This document shows, one piece after another, positions 42,194 through 51,200 of a DNA stretch of 64,000 nucleotides (within the stretch, counting starts at the first letter, position 1; every line of letters starts with the position of its first letter). The stretch is from NCBI GenBank assembly GCA_016219875.1, contig JACRJZ010000025.1, positions 32,673-96,672 on the forward strand. Direction: 5' to 3'. The notes below the pieces were generated by a model that saw only the letters and a program-made list of their open reading frames with translations, searched no databases and was not told where the DNA came from. The position numbers and the translations under genes are program-made. Source of the DNA: Verrucomicrobiota bacterium (lineage in GTDB: Bacteria; Verrucomicrobiota; Verrucomicrobiia; Limisphaerales; JACRJZ01).

Positions 42194-44494
42194 TCAGTTG
42201 CGGCGCGAGTCGCGAGGACGACCGCGGCCACGGCCACCACGGTCACGGCCACGGTCATCGCGGCCACGATCCTGTTCGCCGCGGTCCCCACGGTCTGGTT
42301 CGCCCGTGCGCTCCTGGCCCGGCTGTTCGGGTTGCTCCCCGGCCGGAGGCTGTTCGCTTGGAGTTCCGGTGCCGCCCATCTCGCGGTCGCGATCGGCCAT
42401 GGCTTCCCGGCGGGAGAGGCGCACGCGGCCCTTCTCATCCACGCCGAGGCACTTGACCCAGATTTCATCGCCCATCTTGACGATGTCTTCGGTCCGCTTG
42501 ACGCGGAAGTTGGCCAGTTCGCTGATGTGGACCAAGCCATCCTTGCCGGGCAGGAATTCGACGAAGCAGCCGAATTCTTTGATCGTGACAACCTTGCCCC
42601 GGTAGATCTTCCCCACTTCGGCCTCGGCCGTCATGCCTTGAACCGCTTCCTGCGCGATCTTCATGCCGGCTTCGCTGGTGGAATAGATGTTCACCGTGCC
42701 GTCGTCCTCGATGTTGATCTCGCAGCCGGACTCATCAACGATCTTCTTGATGTTCTTGCCGCCCGGCCCGATCAGCGCGCCGATCTTCTCGGGGTTGATC
42801 TTGATGGTGATGATGCGCGGGGCGTACTTGCTCAGTTCAGCGCGCGGCGCGGCGAGGGTTTTGGCCATCTCGCCGAGGACAAAGAGTCGTCCCACCCGGG
42901 CTTTTTCGATCGCCTCGGTCATCACATCTTGCGGCAGACCTTTGAGCTTGAGGTCGAGTTGGAAGCCAGTGATGCCCTTTTCCGTGCCGGCGATCTTGCA
43001 GTCCATGTCACAGAAGGCATCTTCCCAGCCGATGATGTCGGTGAGGAGATTGTAGCGGTCCAGCCGTCCGGCGTTGTCGTATTCGGTACAGATTCCGACG
43101 CTGATGCCGGCGACGGGACGGATGACGGGCACGCCGGCGTCCATGAGGGCAAGGGTGCCGCTGCACACGGCCGCCATGGAGGTGGAGCCGTTGGACTCCA
43201 TGATCTCGCTGGTGATGCGAACGGTGTAGGGATAGTCCTTGAGCGGGAGCATCGGCTCGATGCTGCGCTCGGCCAGAGCGCCGTGGCCGATTTCGCGGCG
43301 GCCCGGGCCGGAGATGCGGCCCGTCTCGCCGACGGAGAAGTTCGGGAAGTTGTAGTGCAGCATGAACTGCTTCTCGTGCTCACCACCGGTGTAGGCGTCG
43401 AATTCCTGCGCGTCTTCGCTGGTGCCGAGCGTGGCCAAGCTGATGGCCTGGGTTTCGCCGCGGGCAAACAAGGCGGAGCCGTGGGCGCGCGGGAGGAGGC
43501 TGACTTCGCTGCTGATCGGGCGAATCTGATCGAAGGAGCGGCCATCGAGGCGCTGGTTCTGGTTCATCACCAAGCCGCGCACGGCTTCCTTCTGGATGTA
43601 GTAGGCGGCGTCCTTGAGGACAAATTCTGTGACTTTCTCTTCCCCGAATTTCTCTTTCAGCTTCGTGCCGACTTCGTCGAAAAGGGACTTCACCGCGTCC
43701 TCGCGGGCGAGTTTGCCCGGCGTAAGTAGAGCGGGGACAATGCGGTCGCCGGCCAGGGATTTGGCTTCCTTGAGGATTTCCTCCGGCACGACGGTCAGGG
43801 TGATCGGGCGCTTGGGCTTGCCGGCTTTGGCCGCAAGTTCCTTCTGGGCCTGGATGAGCGGCTGGCAGGCGTCCTGGGCGAACTTCAGCGCGGCGACAAA
43901 GTCCGCGTCGGAAATTTCGTTGGCGGAGCCTTCGAACATGACCACGTCAGTTTCGTTGCCGACATAGACAAGGTCGAGGTCGCTCTCGACGCGCTGGGTG
44001 TGAGTGGGATTGGCGATGAACTGGCCCTGGACGCGCCCCACGCGCACGGCGCCGAGCGGGCCGGCCCACGGGATGTCACTGACCATGAGCGAGGCCGAGG
44101 CCCCCGTGATGGAAAGCACGTCGGGGTCATTTTCCCCGTCGGCGCTCAACACAATGGTCTGCACCTGAACTTCGTTGTACATCCCTTTCGGGAAGAGCGG
44201 ACGAATGGGCCGGTCAGTGAGGCGGCTGGTGAGGATTTCCTTCTCGGTGGGGCGGCCTTCGCGTTTGAAGTAGCTGCCGGGAATCTTGCCCGCGGCGGCG
44301 GCCTTCTCACGGTAATCCACGGTCAGCGGGAAGAAATCCTGTCCTTCCTTGGCTTTGGTGGCCGCGACCGCGGCGACGACGACGATGGTTTCGCCGAGTT
44401 GGACGGTCACAGAGCCGTCGGCCTGTTTGGCGAGTTTGCCGGTTTCAATGATGATGGACTTGTCGCCCACTTGGGCGGTTATTTTTTCTGGCAT
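42194..44494 (-). CDS. pnp: Polyribonucleotide nucleotidyltransferase (PNPase)
   Basis: 766-aa phosphorolytic 3'-5' exoribonuclease of the RNA degradosome. Two RNase PH domains are present; the second, catalytic one is recognised by [19 protein letters not shown] text ([18 protein letters not shown]) and by [17 protein letters not shown] and SDIIGWED-type segments ([15 protein letters not shown]). The KH domain has [16 protein letters not shown], and the S1 domain [19 protein letters not shown]. The C-terminus ends with an Arg/Asp/Gly-rich tail of ~45 residues, longer than in many homologues and possibly RNA- or partner-binding. The rpsO-pnp order and strand are the classic arrangement. Confidence 0.98.
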   Translation of the reverse strand: MPEKITAQVGDKSIIIETGKLAKQADGSVTVQLGETIVVVAAVAATKAKEGQDFFPLTVDYREKAAAAGKIPGSYFKREGRPTEKEILTSRLTDRPIRPLFPKGMYNEVQVQTIVLSADGENDPDVLSITGASASLMVSDIPWAGPLGAVRVGRVQGQFIANPTHTQRVESDLDLVYVGNETDVVMFEGSANEISDADFVAALKFAQDACQPLIQAQKELAAKAGKPKRPITLTVVPEEILKEAKSLAGDRIVPALLTPGKLAREDAVKSLFDEVGTKLKEKFGEEKVTEFVLKDAAYYIQKEAVRGLVMNQNQRLDGRSFDQIRPISSEVSLLPRAHGSALFARGETQAISLATLGTSEDAQEFDAYTGGEHEKQFMLHYNFPNFSVGETGRISGPGRREIGHGALAERSIEPMLPLKDYPYTVRITSEIMESNGSTSMAAVCSGTLALMDAGVPVIRPVAGISVGICTEYDNAGRLDRYNLLTDIIGWEDAFCDMDCKIAGTEKGITGFQLDLKLKGLPQDVMTEAIEKARVGRLFVLGEMAKTLAAPRAELSKYAPRIITIKINPEKIGALIGPGGKNIKKIVDESGCEINIEDDGTVNIYSTSEAGMKIAQEAVQGMTAEAEVGKIYRGKVVTIKEFGCFVEFLPGKDGLVHISELANFRVKRTEDIVKMGDEIWVKCLGVDEKGRVRLSRREAMADRDREMGGTGTPSEQPPAGEQPEQPGQERTGEPDRGDRGEQDRGRDDRGRDRGGRGRGRPRDSRRN

Positions 44495-44660
44495 AGGTAG
44501 GTTCTAGCCGTTGCCTCCTGAGGAACTTCAGTGAACACCCCAGCGGGGTGCTGATTGAAATTACCCAGAGGCAACAGGCCTGTTTCCATGCGCGACTTGG
44601 TGTTTTCCCACTTGCTGCGGCCGTTCGCGCGTGCCGGCCCCGGCAAGCCAGGTGGAAGCA

Positions 44661-44684
44661 CGAAACCCCGCGGAAAGCGGGGCC
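44661..44684 (-). terminator. Hairpin between rpsO and pnp (terminator or processing site)
   Basis: On the minus strand, stem CCCCGC-TTTCC-GCGGGG followed by TTTCG. The T-run is weak, so partial termination or an RNase III-type processing stem is possible, as known for rpsO-pnp in other bacteria. Confidence 0.5.
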
Positions 44685-44699
44685 GAGTGCGGTCCACCC

Positions 44700-44957
44700 T
44701 TACTTGCGCAACTTCAACCTCTTGGTCACCGCTTGATAACGGGCCGTGTCGTTGTTGTGCAGATAATCCAGGAGACGGCGGCGTTTGCCGACCATCATGA
44801 GCAAGCCACGACGGGAACTGTGGTCTTTCTTGTTCTTCTGCAGGTGCTCGGTCAGAGCGTTAATCTGGTCGGTAAGGATGGCAATCTGCACATCCGCCGA
44901 ACCGGTGTCTTTCTCGTGCAGCCTGAAGTCTTGAATCAACTTCGTTTTGGATTCCAT
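44700..44957 (-). CDS. rpsO: 30S ribosomal protein S15
   Basis: 85-aa ribosomal protein that binds 16S rRNA helix junctions and bridges to the 50S subunit. Family motifs: [59 protein letters not shown]. The start at 44957 gives the standard size and start context (GAAG just upstream); the frame stays open 66 bp further, but that part does not match S15. It is followed by pnp after 205 bp. Confidence 0.98.
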   Translation of the reverse strand: MESKTKLIQDFRLHEKDTGSADVQIAILTDQINALTEHLQKNKKDHSSRRGLLMMVGKRRRLLDYLHNNDTARYQAVTKRLKLRK

Positions 44958-45138
44958 ATCTTCGATGTCAATCTCGTAAATAAGCCGGAGAACGTAGGTG
45001 TTGGCCCCGGGGCTGTAAAGCACATTTCCGGCAGATTTCCGGGACCATCCGCTGGTGCTCCTCCGCCCAGATCCCCAGGTCCGTTCAACCTGAAAAATTT
45101 TGTTAGTTCCAGCCCTGGCTTTCGTCTAAAACCGCGCC

Positions 45139-46449
45139 ATGCAAACCGATCGAATTTTTTCACTCACGGCAGCGGTGGCCTTCGCCGCGCTTTGCCCCTC
45201 CACCCTCGCGGCTGAAGACGGTTTCGTCTCCCTCTTCAACGGCACGGACCTCACCGGCTGGAAACTTGCCAGCGGCAAACCGCCCGGCTACGGCGTCAAG
45301 GACGGCGTCATGTTCTGCACCCGCGGCGGCGGCGGAAAACTGGTGACCGAGAAGGAGTTTGCCGACTTCATCTTCCGCTTCGAGTTCAAGCTGGAGGAAG
45401 GCGCCAACAACGGCGTCGGCATCCGCGCGCCCTACGAAGGCGACGCCGCCTACAACGGCATGGAAATCCAGATTCTCGACGAGGTTGCCGCCGACAAAGG
45501 CAAATGGGGCCAGCTCAAGCCGACCCAGTATCACGGCTCGATCTACGACGTGTTCCCCGCCAAGAAAGGCGCGCTCAAGCCGCCCGGCGAATGGAACGTG
45601 GAGGAGATCACTGCCATCGGCCGCCACGTGAAGGTCGTGGTCAACGGCCAGACCATCGTCGATGCGAACCTGAACGACGCTCCCCCCGCCAAGCTCATGG
45701 GACATCCCGGCTTGCTCCGCGAGCGCGGCCACATCGGCTGGCTGGGGCACGGTGACTACCTGGAATTCCGCAACATCCGTATCAAGGAAATCGTCCGTGA
45801 GGAAAAGGACAACACGCCGCCGGAAGGCTTCACCGCAGCGTTCAACGGCCAAGACCTTTCCGGCTGGAAGGGCCTGCTCAAAGGCCCGAACGACAATCCG
45901 ATCAAACGCGCCGCCCTTTCCGACGAAGACCGCGCCAAAGCCCAGGCTGAGGCCGACGACAACATGCGCGCCCACTGGAAGGTGGAGGACGGCGCGCTCG
46001 TCTTCGACGGCAAGGGCCGCAGCCTCTGCACGGCGAAGGATTACGGCGATTTCGAGATGTACGTCGATTGGAAGATTCCCGCCCACGGCGACAGCGGCAT
46101 TTACCTCCGCGGCACGCCACAGGTGCAGATTTGGGACCCGCACACCCAGCCCACGCGCGCCGGCAGCGAAGTCGGCTCCGGTGGGTTCTACAACAACCAG
46201 AAGAACCCAGCCAAGCCGCTCAAGGTGGCCGACAAGCCCATCGGCGAGTGGAACCGCTTCCGCATCGTGATGGTGGGCGAGAAGGCGCACATCTTCCTGA
46301 ACGGCGAGCAAGTCGTCCACGCCACCACGCTGGAGAACTACTGGGACCGCACGAAACCGATCTTCCCCACCGGCCAGATCGAGTTGCAGAACCACGGCGG
46401 GCCGCTGTGGTTCAAGAACGTGTACCTCCGGGAGTTGACGAAGAAGTGA
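45139..46449 (+). CDS. Exported protein with two DUF1080 (3-keto-disaccharide hydrolase) domains
   Basis: 436-aa periplasmic protein with signal peptide [25 protein letters not shown]. Two concanavalin-like beta-sandwich DUF1080 domains are visible: [18 protein letters not shown] (~29-215) and [19 protein letters not shown] (~232-434). The second carries the usual [22 protein letters not shown] and ends with [15 protein letters not shown]1080 proteins include 3-keto-glycoside hydrolases acting on oxidised sugars, and the adjacent Tat-exported Hyi-like gene fits sugar turnover. Divergent from rpsO. The two domains differ, so the first may be only binding. Confidence 0.85.
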   Translation: MQTDRIFSLTAAVAFAALCPSTLAAEDGFVSLFNGTDLTGWKLASGKPPGYGVKDGVMFCTRGGGGKLVTEKEFADFIFRFEFKLEEGANNGVGIRAPYEGDAAYNGMEIQILDEVAADKGKWGQLKPTQYHGSIYDVFPAKKGALKPPGEWNVEEITAIGRHVKVVVNGQTIVDANLNDAPPAKLMGHPGLLRERGHIGWLGHGDYLEFRNIRIKEIVREEKDNTPPEGFTAAFNGQDLSGWKGLLKGPNDNPIKRAALSDEDRAKAQAEADDNMRAHWKVEDGALVFDGKGRSLCTAKDYGDFEMYVDWKIPAHGDSGIYLRGTPQVQIWDPHTQPTRAGSEVGSGGFYNNQKNPAKPLKVADKPIGEWNRFRIVMVGEKAHIFLNGEQVVHATTLENYWDRTKPIFPTGQIELQNHGGPLWFKNVYLRELTKK

Positions 46450-46522
46450 GCCGCACGGCTTTTGCATTGCCTTGCGACACGGCGCTGCTAGAACCATCCG
46501 CAAAAACACAGACCAATCCGCT

Positions 46523-47461
46523 ATGAAAAACCACATGTCACGCCGTTCCGCTTTGCGCACCCTGGCGGGCACCGCCGCGGCCCTCAGCGCGGCGGCCGCC
46601 GTTCCTCCTCTGCTGGCTGCCGAAGGGGAAGCCCGAACGAAACTCAAGGGCAACATCCGCCATTCCGTTTCCGCTTGGTGCTACGGCAAGCTCTTCAATC
46701 CCGGCCGGAACAAGCAGCCCGCTCCGATGACCTTCGACGATTTCTGCCGCGAGTGCGCCAAGCTGGGCCTGGAATCGGTGGAGTTGCTCGGCGCGAAGGA
46801 GTGGCCCGCGGTCAAGAAAGCGGGAATGACCTGTGCGATGTGCAACGGGCCGGACAACATCGGCTACGGCTGGAACCGCGTGGAGCACCACGACGATCTG
46901 CTGGCCAAGTTTGAAACCGCCATTCCTGAAGTGGCCGCGAACGGGTTCCCGAACATCATCACCTTCTCCGGCAACCGCAAAGGCAAAGACAAGTGGGGCG
47001 AGTACTCGCTGACCGACGAGCAAGGACTGGAGAACTGCGTCAAGGGCCTCAAGCGGCTCATGCCCCTCGCCGAGAAACACAACGTGACGGTGGTCCTCGA
47101 ACTGCTCAACAGCAAGGTGGACCACAAAGGCTACATGGCCGACAAGAGCGCCTGGGGCGTCGAGTTGTGCCGGCAAGTTGGCTCCGAGCGGCTCAAGCTG
47201 CTTTTCGACATCTACCACATGCAGATCATGGAAGGGGACCTCATGCGCTCCATTCGGGACAACGGGAAGTTCTTTGCCCATTACCACACCGGCGGCAATC
47301 CGGGGCGCAACGAGATTGACGACACGCAGGAGATTTTCTATCCGGCCGTCATGAAAGCCATTGTCGCCAGCGGCTACAAGGGTTTCGTGGGGCAGGAGTT
47401 TGTGCCCAAGCGCGACCCGCTCAAGTCGCTGGAGGAATCGATCAAGATTTGCGACGTGTAG
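46523..47461 (+). CDS. Tat-exported hydroxypyruvate isomerase-like TIM-barrel protein
   Basis: 312-aa xylose-isomerase-like barrel of the hydroxypyruvate isomerase family. The N-terminus has a Tat motif (SRRSALRTLAGTAAALSA), unusual for a classical cytoplasmic Hyi enzyme but common in this phylum. Metal-site candidates: VVLELLNSKVDHKGY, LLFDIYHMQIMEGD, HYHTGGNPGRNEIDD and GFVGQEFVPKRD. The start at 46523 (MKNHMSRRSAL) was chosen because it opens the signal. It follows the DUF1080 gene by 73 bp on the same strand, probably one operon. The real substrate may be another sugar or keto-sugar. Confidence 0.83.
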   Translation: MKNHMSRRSALRTLAGTAAALSAAAAVPPLLAAEGEARTKLKGNIRHSVSAWCYGKLFNPGRNKQPAPMTFDDFCRECAKLGLESVELLGAKEWPAVKKAGMTCAMCNGPDNIGYGWNRVEHHDDLLAKFETAIPEVAANGFPNIITFSGNRKGKDKWGEYSLTDEQGLENCVKGLKRLMPLAEKHNVTVVLELLNSKVDHKGYMADKSAWGVELCRQVGSERLKLLFDIYHMQIMEGDLMRSIRDNGKFFAHYHTGGNPGRNEIDDTQEIFYPAVMKAIVASGYKGFVGQEFVPKRDPLKSLEESIKICDV

Positions 47462-47514
47462 CCCGTGGGCCGCTTCGCAGAGCCGAAACACCAACCACCA
47501 ATCCACTCGAACCA

Positions 47515-48213
47515 ATGAAGACAAACCTCTGGCTGACTCTGGCGACCGTCGGCGCTCTGACGCTCGGCGCCGCCGAATCCGACACCCAAAGCGCGGTCAA
47601 GAAAGCCGCCGACACGCTGACCGGGAAAGGCAGTTACTCCTGGAGCCTCGTCAACAAACCTGAAGGCAGCGAGGAAGGCTTTCAGATGAGCACCGACGGC
47701 AAGACCGAGAAAGGCGGCTTCACGACCTTGACCATCCGGTTCGGCGAAAACGAATTCCAAGCCGTGCGCAAGGGCGAGAAAGTCGCCGTCCAGCGCGATG
47801 GACAATGGCAGACGCCCGAAGACATGGATGAGCGTGGCGCGCGCATGACTCGCCGCCTGCAAACCGCGAAGTTCCCGGCCGAGGAAGCCGCCGAGCTCGC
47901 CGGCAAGGTGACGGAACTCAAAGCGGGCGACGGCGGGCTGTACTCCGGCGACCTGACGGAAGCCGCGGTCAAAGAGATCTTCTCGCGCTGGGGTCGCGGC
48001 GGACAAGCTCCGCAAGTATCGGGCGCGAAAGGCTGGGTGAAGTTCTGGGTCAAGGATGGCGTGCTGGCCAAGTACCAGTTCAACCAGCGTGGCACAATCA
48101 CGGGCCAGGATGGGCAGGAACGCGACATGAACCGCACCACCACCGTCGAGATCAAGGACGTCGGCACGACCAAAGTCTCCGTCCCGGACGACGTGAAGAA
48201 GAAGCTGTCGTAG
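47515..48213 (+). CDS. Exported protein of unknown function
   Basis: 232-aa predicted periplasmic protein. Signal peptide MKTNLWLTLATVGALTLGAA. The mature part is rich in beta-type segments (GSYSWSLVNKPEGSEEGF, FTTLTIRFGENEFQAVRKG, VTELKAGDGGLYSGDL) and charged residues. No family was recognised; a LolA-like or lipoprotein-carrier-like beta barrel would fit this pattern but is a guess. It sits 53 bp after the Hyi-like gene and is likely co-transcribed. A dispersed repeat follows at 48231-48278. Confidence 0.65.
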   Translation: MKTNLWLTLATVGALTLGAAESDTQSAVKKAADTLTGKGSYSWSLVNKPEGSEEGFQMSTDGKTEKGGFTTLTIRFGENEFQAVRKGEKVAVQRDGQWQTPEDMDERGARMTRRLQTAKFPAEEAAELAGKVTELKAGDGGLYSGDLTEAAVKEIFSRWGRGGQAPQVSGAKGWVKFWVKDGVLAKYQFNQRGTITGQDGQERDMNRTTTVEIKDVGTTKVSVPDDVKKKLS

Positions 48214-48230
48214 GGCCGAACTTCGAAACC

Positions 48231-48278
48231 GTAGCAGCCGACGTGAGGAGAGTCGGAGCAACCACCGACGGTTGCTAC
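48231..48278. repeat. GTAGCAGCCGACGTGAGG-type palindrome, degenerate copy
   Basis: The left arm GTAGCAGCCGACGTGAGGAG is intact; the right arm is altered (CGACGGTTGCTAC). It lies between the convergent unknown exported gene and the subtilase gene. Confidence 0.7.
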
Positions 48279-48286
48279 GGGCCTGC

Positions 48287-51200
48287 CTACGGCCTGACTT
48301 CGAGCCGGTAAAATCGGTACGCGGCGGTTTGAGGAACGTCCTGCGACACGAGTCCGCTCGGCGTGCGCAGCCATTCCGTCAGCGGAGTCCACGAGAGCAG
48401 GTCACCGCTGCCAAGAATTCGGTACGAGCGGCCTGCTCCAGCCAGCCATTCCAAATGCAGACTCTCTCCTGTCGGCACGGAGGCACTCATCTTCAAGACA
48501 GACGCGTTGTTCGTCGGGTTGGTGCCGGCGACGAACTCGGCGTAGTCCGAAGCGCCGTCGTGGTCGGAGTCCAGCAGCGGTGAGTGGTTCGTGGCCGAGC
48601 CGAAGTATTGCTGCTCCCAAGTGTCCGGCAGGCCGTTGGTGTTGGCGTCGGCGAAGGTGTAGTCGCCGGTGAAGACCAGCACGCTCGCGGACGCCAAGTC
48701 GTTGGTCTGCGGGGGCGGCGTGTTGTAAAACGGCACGTCGCCAAAGTCCACGACGTAGCGGCCCACCGGGGCGTTGGTCACGCGGAGGAACCAGTTGCCG
48801 TGCCAGTTGGAACCCCTCGGCCCGGCCAGTTCGAACACGGCCTGCGAGAGGTTGTTCGTCACCACGACCGTGCCCGGCGGCACGAAGTCCATCGTCACCG
48901 ACACGTCATCGATCAACCAGCCCGTCGTGTCCGCTTCCTCCAAGGCGATCAGGAGATAATGCCAGACGACGTAGGCGATCCCGCCGGTGTACGGCGTGAG
49001 GTCGTATTCCAATTCCTCCCAGTCGGCGGCGTAGTCGGTGATCGACTCCAGCGTGACGAGGGTGCCGCTGGCGGGCAAGTAGAGCATCACCTCGCCGCCT
49101 TCCACGTTGAAGATCCCACCGTCCGACGCGAAATCAGCCTTGTGCCAGAACCGCAAGGTGGCTCGGTTGCCGCCGCTGAGGTCCAGGGCGGGGCCAATGA
49201 GGAACGATTCCGCCCAGGAGGCGGACGTGCCGTGCAGGTTGCAGCCCCAGGCCATGTTCGGCGAGTGCGCCACGGCGCCGCCACCCGGCACGCCGAGTTC
49301 CCATTCCAGTTCGGAGTCGATCGCCGCGTCGGTCTGCACTTGCCAGCCACTGGAGCCGCTTTCCAGGTCGTCGTTCCACGGCGGAGCAATGGGCTTGAGC
49401 GTGGTGAAGGAGTAAAACGTGCCGTTGTTGTCGTCGATGGTGGCGTTGCCGGCGCGGTCGCGACTGACCAGGCGGAAGTAGTAGGTCCGGTCCGAACGCA
49501 ACCCCGTCAGCAGGAGTTCATGGTAGGTGTCGAGCGTGCCGTCGTAGGCGATGAAGTTGTTGGGAAAGTTGTCCCTGGATTCGCTGTACTGGACCAAGGC
49601 GTCCGCCGGCTCAGAAGTGTTCCAACTCACCCACGCTTCCAGATAGTCGGGCAGAGCGTCCACGTTGCTGAGGACGGGTGGCGTCGTTTCGATCAAGGCC
49701 GTCGCCGTAATGGTCAAGCCCGAGGAACCATCGAGGTACTCCGCCGAAATCGTGTCGCCGGGCGCCGCCATAAGGGCGTTGGTCGCCCCCGCGCCGACGG
49801 GCACGACGGCGACAGCGCCGCGGAACAATCCGCGCCGGACGGTTTCGTAGAGGGTCACGCGGACGGCGTTGGTCTGCCGCGGGCTGGTGAAGTTCACGGT
49901 CGCCTGGCCCTGGCCTTCGAGGTCCGAGTCTTCGACCTCCACCACCGCGCGGGATGGGACTGAATACACATCGCTGTCGAGCGCGAGGGTGCTGTTGCCC
50001 GCCGGCGGCAGGAGAAAGTTAAGAATGTTCTGCAACAGCCCGGCGCGGTTGTTGCCCACGCCGGTGCCCAGCGGCACGGCGTCCAGTGGGAAGGACAGAA
50101 AGACCACACGCCCCGGCAGATCGCGTCCCGGTTTTGGCGAGCGGATGCCGACGACGTGCGTGTCGCTGTAAAGGATCGGCGTGGCGTTCGCCGTGGGCAC
50201 GATGTAGTCCGAGGGATTTTCCTCGCCCACCAGAAGCAGCAACTCGTCGTAAGGCGAGTAGTCGAGGGTGACATCGATCCCGGCGCCGACCGGCTCGCCC
50301 GGGGCGCCGGCGACGACATACACCGGCTGGTCCACGGCGTAGGATTGGACCTGGAGCAAGTTGGTGTTCAAGACAGCTTGCCCCGATTCCGCGAACCGCG
50401 ACAGCGCCTCCATGGACGCGATCAACAGCGAACCGCCGCTGCGGAGGTAATTCGTCAAGCTCTGCGCCGCCGCGGCGGGAAAGGACTCCAGTTCCGAAAT
50501 CCGCCAAATGACACAACGGTAGGACCGCAGTTGCTCCAGCGTTGGCAGGTCGCCCGTGGTGGCGTCGAACACGTCATAGACGATGCCGATCTGGTTGAGG
50601 GCGTCGGTGTAGCCCGACAGCGGCGGGGCGAAGATGAGGCCCAAGTAGTCGCCATACCCATCCACCAGCAAGAGGCTGGGCGACTCGACGGCCGTGAAGG
50701 TGAAGAGCGCGCCGCCGTTGTCGTTCGTGGCGCGATTGCCGGCTTCGTCTTCGGCGATGACGAGGAACTGGTAGGGTTGGTTGGCGACGACGTTGGTGAG
50801 CCGGATTTCGTGGACGAAGTCCAGGACCGGATTGGTGACGCTGAGGTTCAGCGTGCTTGTGCCGTACCGGAGGACCGACTTAGCGTCTTCGTCCGTATCC
50901 CAGGAAATGATGATCTGCCCAAAACGGTTCGTGACCGCGACGTTGGAAATCACCGGCGGCTGAAGGTCCGCGCTGGCGATGAACGTCCGCGCGCCCGCCG
51001 GCTGCGCGTCCTGATAGACCGCTTCAATCGCGTCGCCGTGGGCCACCTGAAGTTTGCTGTCCGCCAGCGCAGGACCGGTGGCGGTGGCGACACTGGCGGT
51101 GAAAATCCCCGTGCTGCCACTGGCCCGCAGCGTGATCGTCTCGCCCGCCGGCTCCGTGGTGCTGCGCAGCGAAACCGCCATCATCGCTTGGCCGGCGAGA

